A DNA stretch of 64,000 bases from contig VBIU01000010.1 in the NCBI GenBank assembly GCA_005880945.1, positions 1 through 64,000 of the forward strand, written 5' to 3'. The position numbers and the translations under genes were made by a program. The stretch is from Chloroflexota bacterium (GTDB lineage: Bacteria; Chloroflexota; Dormibacteria; Dormibacterales; Dormibacteraceae). Below, piece after piece: positions 36,401 through 45,561 of this stretch (the first letter of the stretch is position 1; every line of letters begins with the position of its first letter). Under the pieces are notes generated by a model. That model did not search any database. It saw only the letters and a list, made by a program, of their open reading frames with translations, and was not told the DNA's origin.

Positions 36401-36884
36401 AGGGCTCACCGGCCAGCGCGAGAGCTACGCGCGAATGAACTCGACCTTCCAGAACCGCGGCCGATCGGTGCGGCTCGTGATCGATGTGGGCAAGGGCGCC
36501 GAGAATGCGAAGTGGATCAAGTTGAGCGGTGAGCGCCGCGCGGGCGGGCGCAGCCCCAGCTACAAGTTCGACTTCGGAAAGGGCGAGGCGATCGACGGCA
36601 CGCAGGCCACTGTGCGGGCGGCGGTGCGAAGGATTCGCGAGCCGGGGGTGCCAGACAACGCGCACCTGAACATGCTTCGCCACGTGATCGAGAAGAGGCA
36701 CCCGGCGGTCGGCATCCTGTCGATCCGAGAAGCGATCAGGGCGAACCAGCGAGTGCGAGAGCTGGAGGCGATGGCGGTCGAGCTGCTGGCGCGAGGCGAG
36801 TGGACGAGCTATGCCGTGGGCACGCGCCCGGCCTTCGACGCAAAGCGACTGACAATGTCGAGCGGGATCAAAGCCGAAAGCTAA
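33438..36884 (+). CDS. Multi-GAF-domain protein fused to C-terminal Gfo/Idh/MocA (or G6PDH-like) oxidoreductase
   Basis: N-part has several GAF-like blocks (e.g. RSLLALPLVADGQTIGAAVLAEREQLRTFTPEEVERVQGLALGAAVAIKNARL); from about 35742 FVLVGFGQWGQKAYQHLQTLKQ...YIATPAVTHLPTLALYYDLSDVVLIEKPLGAPPEDY. Confidence 0.85.
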   Translation: MRPPIETASGLAAVLRGVVADMQHASKADIVSIFLYEESSRTYYAPFATGQPQESLLDSLTDMREQLARYSSDMSQGKVPDDFSVHHYGSTVWLTVTRQKLVARDAATEIDSTFIRRYQVQATIGLPLLAGDRLLGLVYLNYRGRDQAPDGARLAELERRAAGAASAIATVLAAAERSALDGIGRLAALLTAPPGDEHTELKELRRLLSIALAELLLASELDAAAIYQFAAQRTSLELVTAHAPVAAPPRIDRHDPAASWPTVLTETIASATAAADLHPVATYALGSDQEPHGYLVVLSRDRLATVRRAPATDLLLKAGAELIGSSLASQRLIADLEKSNRLLGALGDMTAAMLKPGASRQEVLEAVAGHLTDAAVPEFDFHFATVYLLEERADESVVVSRAAGAATTAAIASAETSKGPGTSHRVRVPRWALDEERLLAPDDVLVHVARTWQVAIVGPLPVGGKIDRADVVAGALPTPAAWSEVPVVRSDGTTLAHVAACLIGGADSRQAGSSQPPFTLAGEVFEKSGHADLIRIFLPFGSDLNRRATGVLEVGYHRSYERRPDWGQIEALRAAAAQVAVAVETARLYEEARRHGEELELSADVSRAIASSIDLDQTLTLVAQGLARLVDASLCQIALYEEDREGWFGAAASDQEELWRRQHGERSEPSFLFDVLDRGEPLVIEDTGTSDRVSPSYVKTFGVRSLLALPLVADGQTIGAAVLAEREQLRTFTPEEVERVQGLALGAAVAIKNARLHARAEEERHLQKDFVLVGFGQWGQKAYQHLQTLKQFFNFRIHVVEQDSPGARERLAAREEEVKTHGDAFYWDGPSLPAHDQLERELESSSYVITYIATPAVTHLPTLALYYDLSDVVLIEKPLGAPPEDYREFLDSAPGGVEIVAADHYYFKLEVRLLQLLLTEERTLRDFLDNVEEIRIEILEEQPLVGAAADIGVVADLIPHAFAIISLLTPIDRIRLDAEAPLLVGRHEGLTGQRESYARMNSTFQNRGRSVRLVIDVGKGAENAKWIKLSGERRAGGRSPSYKFDFGKGEAIDGTQATVRAAVRRIREPGVPDNAHLNMLRHVIEKRHPAVGILSIREAIRANQRVRELEAMAVELLARGEWTSYAVGTRPAFDAKRLTMSSGIKAES

Positions 36885-36894
36885 CCGCTATCGG

Positions 36895-37959
36895 TCAGCG
36901 ATGGTAAGACTCCTGGATTGCTCTTTCGTACACGGATTGATAGCCGTCCGCCATCTGGCCCGGGCCGAATCGTTCTGACGCTCGCTTGACGCACTTCTGC
37001 AGGTCGATCTCGCCGACATGGGCGTAGGCCTCGACGAGCCCGTCCAAGTCTTCGGCGAGGAATCCCGTGATCCCAGGCTCGACCAGCTCGCTGGCCGCTC
37101 CTCGAGCCATCGCAATGACTGGTGTGCCGCTGACCATCGACTCCACCATCGCGAGACCGAACGGCTCCTCCCACTGGATGGGAAAGATCATCGCCCTCGC
37201 GTGGCTGAGCAGTCGCGCCTTCTCTAGCCCGACGATGTTGTCGTGCCAGACAACCCGCTCGCCGAGATGCGGCTTGATCTCGCGCTCAAAGTAGGCATTC
37301 GCATCGGGATCGATCTTGCCCGCCAGCACGAGCTTCAACCCGAGCCGCCGCGCCACCTCGATGGCGAGGTGCTGCGCCTTGCTCGGGTTGATTCTCGCCA
37401 GCTGGAGAACGTAATCCTCCTTCTCTTCATGGCTGCAGACGGGGCGATACTCGGCCGGGTCGACGGCGTTGTAGACCACTCTTCGCCATCGGACGCTGGC
37501 CACCTGTGCCTGCTGCGAGCGGCTGATCGCGACCAGGTGAACGTCGCGGTCCACCGCAGCCAGGAAATCGCCCTCGGCTTCCGTCAGCGAGCCGTGCAGG
37601 GTGGCGACCACCGGCGTCGTCAGACCGCTTATCGCACCGAGAAGGATTCCGGTCAACCCTGAGTGGTCGTGGATGACGTCGAACGCCCTCCTTCGCACCA
37701 TCTGGTAGGCGCGGTACAGGAAAAGGCTCTCCCGCGGCTGCTGGTCGATCGTTCCCAGCTGGTCGGACCAGCTCTCCGGCGCCACTGCAGCGACCTCAAA
37801 CGGTCCTTTCGTTCCCTGCTGGCCGATGACGCACACCTGATGCCCACGAACGTGCAGCTCGCGGGCGAGGTTGTACGCCATCAGCTCGATCCCGCCGTAG
37901 CCAACGGGTGGAACCGGATACCAAGGGCTGACGATCATGGCAATCCTGCGGGGGACCAC
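36895..37959 (-). CDS. Glycosyltransferase family 4
   Basis: IAMIVSPWYPVPPVGYGGIELMAYNLARELHVRGHQV; EPFGLAMVESMVSGTPVIAMARGAASELVEPGITGFL. Confidence 0.92.
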   Translation of the reverse strand: MVPRRIAMIVSPWYPVPPVGYGGIELMAYNLARELHVRGHQVCVIGQQGTKGPFEVAAVAPESWSDQLGTIDQQPRESLFLYRAYQMVRRRAFDVIHDHSGLTGILLGAISGLTTPVVATLHGSLTEAEGDFLAAVDRDVHLVAISRSQQAQVASVRWRRVVYNAVDPAEYRPVCSHEEKEDYVLQLARINPSKAQHLAIEVARRLGLKLVLAGKIDPDANAYFEREIKPHLGERVVWHDNIVGLEKARLLSHARAMIFPIQWEEPFGLAMVESMVSGTPVIAMARGAASELVEPGITGFLAEDLDGLVEAYAHVGEIDLQKCVKRASERFGPGQMADGYQSVYERAIQESYHR

Positions 37960-38022
37960 GTTTCTAAAACTCCGGAGCCCTAATCACACCCTAGGAGGCA
38001 GCTACTCCGTACAGGTTGGCTA

Positions 38023-40263
38023 CTAAACCTTCATCCAGGGTGGTATCCCGCGCACAACCTCGAGGCCGGGTGGCGGCTCGACGTCCACCGAGCAAGTTCC
38101 GTCCTCGGCCCGATCAATTTGCAGGCGAATGCGATGCTGCCCGACCTGCAGATCCTCCAGGGTCAATCGCGGGCACCAGGGCGGAAGGGCGGGGTCCAGG
38201 TAGAGCCGGCCGGCCGGCATGTCCGGCTCGAGGCCGACGAGTATGCGCACCATCTGCAGCACGGCGCCGGCGGCCCAAGCCTGCGGCACGTTCGCCATTC
38301 GATAAGGCACCGGGACGGCGAACTCCTCCAGCGGGAGACCCGAGAACAGCTCTGGCATCTGGATGTCCTCGAAGCACATGACCGCGGCGAGGAGGCCGTC
38401 CATCAACCTCCAGGCATGCTCGGTCAACCCGTAGCGGCGCAGTCCGGCGGCGGCGATCACGGTGTCGTGCGGCCACACGGACCCCCGCTGGTACGAGTGG
38501 GGGTCATACGAGGGATGCAGCTCAGAGAGCGTCCGCAGCCCCCAGCCGCTGAAGAGGTCACGCTGCAGCAAACGTTCGCCGGCGACGCGGCCGCGGGCGC
38601 CATCGAGGATTCCCATCCAGAGGCAGTGGCCCGGGTTGGACACCACTGTGCGGACGGCACGTTTGTGGCCGTCGATCGCGAAGGCCACCTGTCCTGGATC
38701 GTCGAGCCAGAAGGTTTCATGAAAGCGGCGCCGGAGCTCAGCGGCTTCGGTTCTCAACCGGTCCGCGCGGGCGCCATCGCCCCACGCGTCGAACAGAGGA
38801 GCCATTTGCACTTTCGCGCCATACACATACGCCTGCATCTCGCACGTGCCGATCGGCAGCTCGGGGGAGACCCCGGTCTCGTCGAGCACGCCGTCGTGCG
38901 CATCCCGCCAGGCCTGGTTGCGATAGCCCTTGGGCGAGCGCGGACCATATTCCTGAAAGCCATCGCCGTCGCGGTCGCCGTGCTGGTCGATCCAGTCGAG
39001 GCAGCCTTCCGCAACCCGCTTGAATGGTGCGAGCACGCCTGCGTCGCCGAGCCAGCGATGGTGCTCTGCGAGCAGCAGAAGATAGAGTGGCGTCGCGTCG
39101 GCGGTGCCGTAATAAGGGCGATGAGGAACCAGTCCGAAATGGGCCCACTCGCCAACGCGGAGCTCATGTGGGATCTTGCCTGGCTCTGCATCGCGCACGG
39201 GATCGTCGACGTCCGACTGCCAGTGCGCGAGGTTCTCCAGAGTTCCGATCGCGACCGATGGCTGCGCGATCATCGCCTGCATCGACGCGATCAGCGAATC
39301 GCGGCCGAACAGGGCCATGAACCATGGCAGCCCAGCGGCCGGCATCCATTTCTCAAACGACGCGTCGTGCTCGTCTAATCGCAGCGCGGCGAGGTCTTCG
39401 ATTGCGCGCTCGTAAGCGAACTGAAGCCGGACGTCAGCCGGCACCAGTCGCGTGACCGATTTCTGCAAGCGCTGCGGCTCGTCCTCGCCTTCGTTCTCGA
39501 AATCGCACCGGGTGGCCAGCGCCGGCAGCTCACCATCGCTGGTCAGCAGGTCGTATTGCAAGCAGACACGCCAATCTTCGCCAGGGGTGAGCTCGACTGG
39601 GAACCGCAATGACCCGTTGGCGTAGCTGACGTCGGCCTTGTCGGTCAGCGTCCGCACAAGACAGCGGCGAACGAAATCCTCATGACGGTAATGGGCGTCG
39701 AGCCGATTCGGTCGAACCCAGGTTGTGTTCAGGTCCGCGCGGCGCTGCCATTGCTTGAAACGCACCTCGAACAGATCGGCGAAGTCGCTCTCGAGCGCGA
39801 CCTCGAGCAGCAGCGTAAGAGGCGTCCGCCCATAGGTGTGCAGGACGAGATCCTCGTGCAGCCGGTGAAAGCTGAGCAGCCGGTCGATCGTCACGGCCAC
39901 CCGCGCTCCACGCATGTCTCCCGATGGGCCGGCGAGGTCGTCGGCGATCAGATGCCATCGCGCATGTCGGTACGAGAGGCGAACCGATGCGACCGATTGA
40001 GGGCGGCGGCCGTTGAGACGCAGCTCGTGCCGCGAAACAAAGCGCGTGTCGGCCGCGTACAGCCCGCACTCGCCGGCCTCTAGCGGAACGCGACCTTCCT
40101 GGTCTGCGACCAGGAAGGTCGCGCCATGGTTGATCTTTACCGTCGGGTTCGGGTGGACGGAGGAGATGAGCGTGCGCCGAGGCCCTTGCCTGAGCTCGCC
40201 GTCCTCGCTTCTTCGGGACGCCTTGGCAGGTTTCGAGGGCCTGGCGCGACCATGTGCCTTCAT
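38023..40263 (-). CDS. Amylo-alpha-1,6-glucosidase / glycogen debranching enzyme
   Basis: ATFLVADQEGRVPLEAGECGLYAADTRFVSRHELRLNG; AGLPWFMALFGRDSLIASMQAM; SVWPHDTVIAAAGLRRYG. Confidence 0.92.
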   Translation of the reverse strand: MKAHGRARPSKPAKASRRSEDGELRQGPRRTLISSVHPNPTVKINHGATFLVADQEGRVPLEAGECGLYAADTRFVSRHELRLNGRRPQSVASVRLSYRHARWHLIADDLAGPSGDMRGARVAVTIDRLLSFHRLHEDLVLHTYGRTPLTLLLEVALESDFADLFEVRFKQWQRRADLNTTWVRPNRLDAHYRHEDFVRRCLVRTLTDKADVSYANGSLRFPVELTPGEDWRVCLQYDLLTSDGELPALATRCDFENEGEDEPQRLQKSVTRLVPADVRLQFAYERAIEDLAALRLDEHDASFEKWMPAAGLPWFMALFGRDSLIASMQAMIAQPSVAIGTLENLAHWQSDVDDPVRDAEPGKIPHELRVGEWAHFGLVPHRPYYGTADATPLYLLLLAEHHRWLGDAGVLAPFKRVAEGCLDWIDQHGDRDGDGFQEYGPRSPKGYRNQAWRDAHDGVLDETGVSPELPIGTCEMQAYVYGAKVQMAPLFDAWGDGARADRLRTEAAELRRRFHETFWLDDPGQVAFAIDGHKRAVRTVVSNPGHCLWMGILDGARGRVAGERLLQRDLFSGWGLRTLSELHPSYDPHSYQRGSVWPHDTVIAAAGLRRYGLTEHAWRLMDGLLAAVMCFEDIQMPELFSGLPLEEFAVPVPYRMANVPQAWAAGAVLQMVRILVGLEPDMPAGRLYLDPALPPWCPRLTLEDLQVGQHRIRLQIDRAEDGTCSVDVEPPPGLEVVRGIPPWMKV
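40089..40123. other. Perfect 16-bp inverted repeat with 3-nt loop inside debranching-enzyme CDS
   Basis: CGCGACCTTCCTGGTC-TGC-GACCAGGAAGGTCGCG. Confidence 0.9.
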
Positions 40264-40327
40264 ATGGGGTTCATGTTTTACGTTAGCTAGTCGCCGGGTG
40301 GCTTGTCGACAGCGCCCGCAGGCGGCA

Positions 40328-40333
40328 TAGTAT
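40328..40333 (+). promoter_or_regulatory. Candidate -10 (TAGTAT) 7 nt upstream of ATG 40341
   Basis: GGCATAGTATCGGGGACATG. Confidence 0.4.
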
Positions 40334-40340
40334 CGGGGAC

Positions 40341-40736
40341 ATGCTCGACCTCAAAGCGACCAAGCTTTTCCAGGGGCTGCCGGACGGCGAGATCAAGAAG
40401 ATCCAGCGCCAGCTGAAGATGGTTCAACACCCCAAAGGGCACGAGATCGTGGTCCGTGGCGACGGAGGGGTTGGATTCATGATCATCACGGACGGTACGG
40501 TGACCGTGAGCACAGTCCAGGGCAAGGCGCGCAAGCTGGGGCCAGGCGACTCCTTCGGGGAGATGGCCCTACTCGACCACGAGGGCCGGAGCGCGACGGT
40601 CAAGGCGGACACCGACGTGTCCCTGGCGACCATCCCCGAGTGGGGCTTCAAATCGTTCTTGGCCGAGCACCCCGAGGTCGCCTATCGCCTACTGCAGGTG
40701 CTCAGCCAACGGATCCGTCAGGCCGAGCGCCCTTAG
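40341..40736 (+). CDS. Cyclic nucleotide-binding (Crp-like cNMP) domain protein without HTH
   Basis: LFQGLPDGEIKKIQRQLKMVQHPKGHEIVVRGDGGVGFMIITDGTVTV...LGPGDSFGEMALLDHEGRSATVKADTD. Confidence 0.9.
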   Translation: MLDLKATKLFQGLPDGEIKKIQRQLKMVQHPKGHEIVVRGDGGVGFMIITDGTVTVSTVQGKARKLGPGDSFGEMALLDHEGRSATVKADTDVSLATIPEWGFKSFLAEHPEVAYRLLQVLSQRIRQAERP

Positions 40737-40739
40737 GTC

Positions 40740-41213
40740 CTACCTCACCCGGTCCAAGACGACGATCGGGATCTCGCGCTCGGTCAGCTTCTGCTGGCTT
40801 TCCAGGTACGGCACTGCCTTCCCCAGCTCGTCGCGCGCACCGGGTGGTGCTGTCGACGCGCGAACCTCGAACTTCTCGGGACCCAGCTCCACCGTTGCCG
40901 CCGGGTGCGCGACGAGGTTGTGATACCAGGCGGGAGCTGCTGGAGCTCCGTTGTTCGACGCGATGACCACCAGGCGGTCGCCCTGTCGGCCATAACCCAC
41001 CACTGTCGTCCGCGGCTGTCCCGATCGCCTGCCCTTGGTCGTGAGCAGCAGGACCGAGCGCCCCGCCATCGGGCCGCTGAGCTGGCCGTGGTTCGCCCGG
41101 AACTCGGAGATTAGCGCCTTGTTGAAGGCGCCCATATCCCGCGGGATCTCGACTTTGCCTTTTGCATCTCGATTCGTCTCTTGGCTCAATGCACCCCCCT
41201 TTTGAACCAGCAT
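40740..41213 (-). CDS. Nitroreductase/deazaflavin (F420)-dependent oxidoreductase family protein
   Basis: VLLLTTKGRRSGQPRTTVVGYGRQGDRLVVIASNNGAPAAPAWYHNLVAHPAATVELG. Confidence 0.9.
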   Translation of the reverse strand: MLVQKGGALSQETNRDAKGKVEIPRDMGAFNKALISEFRANHGQLSGPMAGRSVLLLTTKGRRSGQPRTTVVGYGRQGDRLVVIASNNGAPAAPAWYHNLVAHPAATVELGPEKFEVRASTAPPGARDELGKAVPYLESQQKLTEREIPIVVLDRVR

Positions 41214-41222
41214 ACCGGCACG

Positions 41223-42716
41223 CTAACGTCGCTCCGACGCGGGCTCCAACACCCGGTCTGCGATCAAGACGCGATAGAGGGCCTCCTGGCGTGCCTCCGC
41301 TTTTCGGAACGCTCTGGACGCCGGCGCGCGCGGCTTGAAGACCCGGCCCACCCCCGGATCCAATCGGGCGGCGTCACCGAGCCCTAGCGCCTCGATGGCG
41401 AACAACGCAGCGCCCCGGCTCGATGCCTCTCGTGGTTTGCCGGCCTCGACGGTGCGCCCCATCGCGTCCGCCATCAGCTGCATCCAGGCCGGCGAGCTCA
41501 GGAGCGCCCCGCCGCTGGCCACCACCCGTGACGAACCTGGCGTCACCTCATTCAGCCGCCGGTTGATTCGGGCACATTCGATCGACACCGCTTCGAGGCC
41601 TGCCCGCGCGACGTCATCTGGGGTGGTGGCGGACGTTAGTCCCACGATCGCGCCAAATGCGTGAGGCGCGTATCCGAGGCTGCGCTCGCCGGCGAGGTGG
41701 GGCAGAAATGTGAGGCCGTGGGACGTGGGCGCCATTCGCCGCATGCGGCTCTCGAGGCGGCCAGCATCAATGCGCAGCGTCTCGAGCAGCCACGCGTGAA
41801 GGTTGCCTCCGTTGCTGAGGGCGCCTCCGGTCACGAGCCTGTCAGCGTCGAGGCGGTAGCACCAGAGACCAGCGGGAAGAGGCCCTCGAGGCGAGCGATG
41901 CATGAGTCGCAGAGCGCCAGATGTGCCGACCGTCAATGCGCGCTTTCGCGGCGTGATGCAGCCACTGCCGAGGTTCGCAAGCGCTCCGTCGCCCACCGCG
42001 AGCAGCCAGGGGACGGCGGCGAGCGCGGCCCAGCGCCTCGCGTAGGCGGGCTCCAACTTTTGCTCCACGCGCCGGATCGGCGGAAGGCTCTTGGGCGAGA
42101 CCCTCAGAGCAGCCAGGAGCTCATCGTCCCAGGTGCAATCGTCCAGCCGGAACAGGCCTGTCGCGGAGGCCATCGAGAGGCTGGTGCCCAACCTGCCGAA
42201 TAGGCGCCAGTAAAGAAGGTCGCCGATGCTCACCCAGCGAACCTGACGCTTCCACAGCCCGGGCTGCGCCGCCCTCAGCCACGCCAGCTTTGACGGCCAG
42301 TAGCTGGGATGGATCGGGCAGCCGGTGCGCAGTCGAACCTGTTCCGCGTCGAGTCGAGCGCTGAGCCTTGCGCTCGCGTCGCTGCTGCGGCTGTCGGACC
42401 ACAGGTAAACCGGCGTGAGCGCGCGGGCAGACTCGTCGGCGGCCACCAGTCCGTGCCAGAACGTGGAGACGCCAACCCCCGCGATGCGTGCCGCCCTCTT
42501 CGGACCGGCAAGGCGGAGCACGTCGGAGATCGCCCGCTCGACGAGCGCGAGAAGCCTGTCCACATCGGCCTCCGCTGTCCCGTCGGGCCGCACCCGTGGC
42601 ACGTGCGGCAAATGCACCTCAGCTCCCGGGATCGGGCGACCCCAAAGGTCGTGGAGGATCGCTCTGATCGAGGAGCTCCCAACGTCGAGGGCTACCACGA
42701 ACCGCCCGGTGGCCAT
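41223..42716 (-). CDS. FGGY-family carbohydrate kinase (gluconokinase/xylulokinase-like)
   Basis: VVALDVGSSSIRAILHDLWGRPI; LLAVGDGALANLGSGCITPRKRALTVGTSGALR. Confidence 0.9.
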   Translation of the reverse strand: MATGRFVVALDVGSSSIRAILHDLWGRPIPGAEVHLPHVPRVRPDGTAEADVDRLLALVERAISDVLRLAGPKRAARIAGVGVSTFWHGLVAADESARALTPVYLWSDSRSSDASARLSARLDAEQVRLRTGCPIHPSYWPSKLAWLRAAQPGLWKRQVRWVSIGDLLYWRLFGRLGTSLSMASATGLFRLDDCTWDDELLAALRVSPKSLPPIRRVEQKLEPAYARRWAALAAVPWLLAVGDGALANLGSGCITPRKRALTVGTSGALRLMHRSPRGPLPAGLWCYRLDADRLVTGGALSNGGNLHAWLLETLRIDAGRLESRMRRMAPTSHGLTFLPHLAGERSLGYAPHAFGAIVGLTSATTPDDVARAGLEAVSIECARINRRLNEVTPGSSRVVASGGALLSSPAWMQLMADAMGRTVEAGKPREASSRGAALFAIEALGLGDAARLDPGVGRVFKPRAPASRAFRKAEARQEALYRVLIADRVLEPASERR

Positions 42717-42721
42717 CGCGC

Positions 42722-43429
42722 TTACTCGGGCGCGGGCGTTGGGTTCGGGACGTTCGTCTTGCCCAGCGACTGGAGGCGGGTCGGCACGATGGTCAGCTCG
42801 GGTATGTGTGCGCGCCTGGGGAGCTTCAGAAGCATCAGGCAGGCTTCGGCCACGTCCTCGGGTTTGAGCATGGCCGCGGTTACCTCAGGGGGCGGCAGCA
42901 CAGGCCTCTTGAGCATGATCGGAGTGTCGACGATGCCGGGCTTGATGGTCGAGAAGCGCACGCCGTTGAGGTGCTCCTCGAATCCGGCGGCCGCGGCGAG
43001 AGCGCTCATGCCGGCTTTGCTCGCCTGATAGGCGGGTCCGCTTGGGTCAGGCCAGCTGCCGGAAACGCTGCCGATGAGAACGACGTCGCCCCGAGCCGCG
43101 CGAAGCTTCTGCAGGCCGGCGTTGATGAAGTAGAACGCGCCGCTCAGGTTGACGTTGATCAGGTGATCCCATATCTCAGGAGTCAGGTCCTGGAGCCTTC
43201 GGCCGGGGACCTGGTCGGCCGCGGCGCAGACCAGGATGTCGAGGCGTTCGAGCGAATCGACGAAGCGCTTGACGCCAGGCTGGTCGGATACGTCGAGTTT
43301 GACCGGGCCTCGACGGCCGATCGCATGGCACGTGACGCCTTCGGCGGTCAGGCTGTCAACGATCGCGGCGCCGATACCGCTGCCGCCACCGGTGACGACC
43401 GCGACCTTGCCGGCTAGCGACTCAGCCAC
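42722..43429 (-). CDS. Short-chain dehydrogenase/reductase
   Basis: VAVVTGGGSGIGAAIVDSL; AYQASKAGMSALA; GTG start overlapping upstream gene stop. Confidence 0.9.
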   Translation of the reverse strand: MAESLAGKVAVVTGGGSGIGAAIVDSLTAEGVTCHAIGRRGPVKLDVSDQPGVKRFVDSLERLDILVCAAADQVPGRRLQDLTPEIWDHLINVNLSGAFYFINAGLQKLRAARGDVVLIGSVSGSWPDPSGPAYQASKAGMSALAAAAGFEEHLNGVRFSTIKPGIVDTPIMLKRPVLPPPEVTAAMLKPEDVAEACLMLLKLPRRAHIPELTIVPTRLQSLGKTNVPNPTPAPE

Positions 43430-44408
43430 CGAGAAAAACCTTGATGTCGTCGGTCGGCCCTTTGGCCAGGGTGGCAAATGCGTTGGGCCCGTCCTCCAGT
43501 GGAAGGACTGCTTTCAGATCTCCGATGCCGGCGCGGCCGCTCGCCAGCCAGTCGAGCGCCTGGCGGAAGTCATCGTCCGTATAAGCGAACACGCCGCGAA
43601 TCGCGTGATTGCCCCGGATCACCTTTCGCCACGGCAGTGGCGACTCATCGTCGTGCAGACCGATGAATACCGCCGTTCCGGCCGGGTTGAGAAGGTCGAC
43701 GGCGAGCATTCGAGTCGCCTCAGCACCGACGGCGTCGACGACGAGGTCGACGCCGCGTGTCATGTCCTCGCCGGACGCGTGGCCTGCATGCGCGCCCAGC
43801 CGCATCGCCTGGTTGAGCCGTGTCGGGTGGCGCTCGATGATCGTCACCGTCGCGATGCCGTTGAGGAGTGCCGCCTGCATGCAGGCCAGGCCGATGGTGC
43901 CCGCGCCGATGACGACAGCGTTCTTCACGCCGGCGGGCGCACCCTGCCGGATGGCATGGACCCCGTTGGCAAGCGGCTCGACCAGCGCGCCCAGCCGTGC
44001 GTCCATTCCCGATGGAATCTCGAACAGGCATCGCTCAGGGACGGTCACGGTACTCGCAAAACCGCCGGGAACGGAGACGCCGACGAGGTAGCGCTCGGGG
44101 CACAGGTTGCGGCTGCCCTGCGCACAGTAGGTGCACCGGCCGCACCCGACGATAGGGTTGATGGCGACACGCTTGCCAAGCCACGACCGCCCGACTCCGT
44201 CGCCGACCTCGGTGACAGTGCCGGCAAACTCATGTCCCATCACCAGTGGCGGGACGCGGTTTGACATCCTGCCCAGATACCCCTCGATCTCCGATCCGCA
44301 GATGCCGGCCGCTTCGCTGTGGATCACAGCCTCCCCGGCCTTGGGCCGGGGCTCCGGGACGTCGTCCACCGTCATCCAGTTCGGACCGCGCCAGACCAGT
44401 GCCTTCAT
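43422..44408 (-). CDS. Zinc-binding MDR alcohol/polyol dehydrogenase
   Basis: AGICGSEIEGYLGRMSNRVPPLVMGHEFAGTVTEVGDGV; CGRCTYCAQGSRNLCPER. Confidence 0.92.
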   Translation of the reverse strand: MKALVWRGPNWMTVDDVPEPRPKAGEAVIHSEAAGICGSEIEGYLGRMSNRVPPLVMGHEFAGTVTEVGDGVGRSWLGKRVAINPIVGCGRCTYCAQGSRNLCPERYLVGVSVPGGFASTVTVPERCLFEIPSGMDARLGALVEPLANGVHAIRQGAPAGVKNAVVIGAGTIGLACMQAALLNGIATVTIIERHPTRLNQAMRLGAHAGHASGEDMTRGVDLVVDAVGAEATRMLAVDLLNPAGTAVFIGLHDDESPLPWRKVIRGNHAIRGVFAYTDDDFRQALDWLASGRAGIGDLKAVLPLEDGPNAFATLAKGPTDDIKVFLGG

Positions 44409-44457
44409 CTCCGCTGACAATATCGCGTAACGCGGTTTGCCCAAACGCCGGGCGATA

Positions 44458-45561
44458 TCAAGAGTCCTCGAGGATGCGGGCCACAGCCTGCATGTAGCGC
44501 GGATCACCAGATCGTTTTCGAAGGATCCAGTACTCCGCCCCCCAGAAGATGTAGGCATCCAGCGCAAAGTCCTCATCGCGAGCCCAATGCATACACCGGT
44601 TGTAGTTCTGGATCACGTGCTCCGGCGCGCAGCTCGACATCGTCTGAGCGCTTGGGTTGGGCGGGGTGGTGACAGCCTCCCATGGCTCGGCTTGGCCCTC
44701 CGAGACCATCAACCGCTTGCCTTGCGTGCGGGCCCAAGCGAAGAGCGCACGCCGGCGTCTGCGATCTGATGACGACGTTTCGCCCTCGAGGTAAAGGGTG
44801 GTCCCACCGATGCCGAGCAGCGCGTGTCGTGGGTAGTAGTCGATGCCCACCACGTCCGCCAGCTGTTGCGCGACCGCGAGCGAATCGCCTTGGTCGCGCG
44901 TGCGCCACCACTGCTGCAGGCGGACCGGCGCCGACGTCGGCAAGAAGCCGTTCATCATGAGCGGCCTCGTCGGGTCGGCTTTCCGAACCGCCTCCACCTC
45001 GGCGCGAACGAATGAGGTGGAAAGCCGCCATGAGTGCTCCATGCCGAGAGGGTCGACCGCCTCGTGCTCGACCTGCCAGGCGACGATTCCGTTCCGGCCC
45101 CTGTACCGCTCGACCAACCGGGTGGCGAATTCGCATGCAGCGTCGAGAAGCGATCGATGCGCAGCCGGCTCGATGAGGACTCCCTCTCGCAGGGGGGCAG
45201 CCAGACGGTGCGCAGGGACGAAGAACTCGGGGTAGCCGAAGGTCTTGAGCGCGCCGACGCAGAGGATGACCTGTTTTCCAGCCTGCTCCGCCGCGTCGAC
45301 CTGCCGGTCGAGCTCGGTCGGGTCGAACATCCCTGGCTGGCGCTCGATTCGATTCCAGTAAGCGCCCAGGCGGACGATCTCGAATGGAAAGGTAAGGATC
45401 TGGAGCAGGGTCGCATGCGCGTCCAACCCCAGTGCGTCGGCTTGAGGAGGCCGGAAGCTGACACCAAGTCGGGTCGAGCGCCTCGGTTCGACGGCCACCT
45501 CGCGCCACCGATCGGTCGATAGACCGGCGGCGCGCCGCAGCCGGAGTTCCGAGAGCATGGG
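44458..45561 (-). CDS. TIM-barrel glycoside hydrolase (GH42/GH5-like); start uncertain
   Basis: FPFEIVRLGAYWNRIERQPGMFDPTELDRQVDAAEQAGKQVILCVG; NGIVAWQVEHEAVDPLG. Confidence 0.7.
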   Translation of the reverse strand, partial: PMLSELRLRRAAGLSTDRWREVAVEPRRSTRLGVSFRPPQADALGLDAHATLLQILTFPFEIVRLGAYWNRIERQPGMFDPTELDRQVDAAEQAGKQVILCVGALKTFGYPEFFVPAHRLAAPLREGVLIEPAAHRSLLDAACEFATRLVERYRGRNGIVAWQVEHEAVDPLGMEHSWRLSTSFVRAEVEAVRKADPTRPLMMNGFLPTSAPVRLQQWWRTRDQGDSLAVAQQLADVVGIDYYPRHALLGIGGTTLYLEGETSSSDRRRRRALFAWARTQGKRLMVSEGQAEPWEAVTTPPNPSAQTMSSCAPEHVIQNYNRCMHWARDEDFALDAYIFWGAEYWILRKRSGDPRYMQAVARILEDS

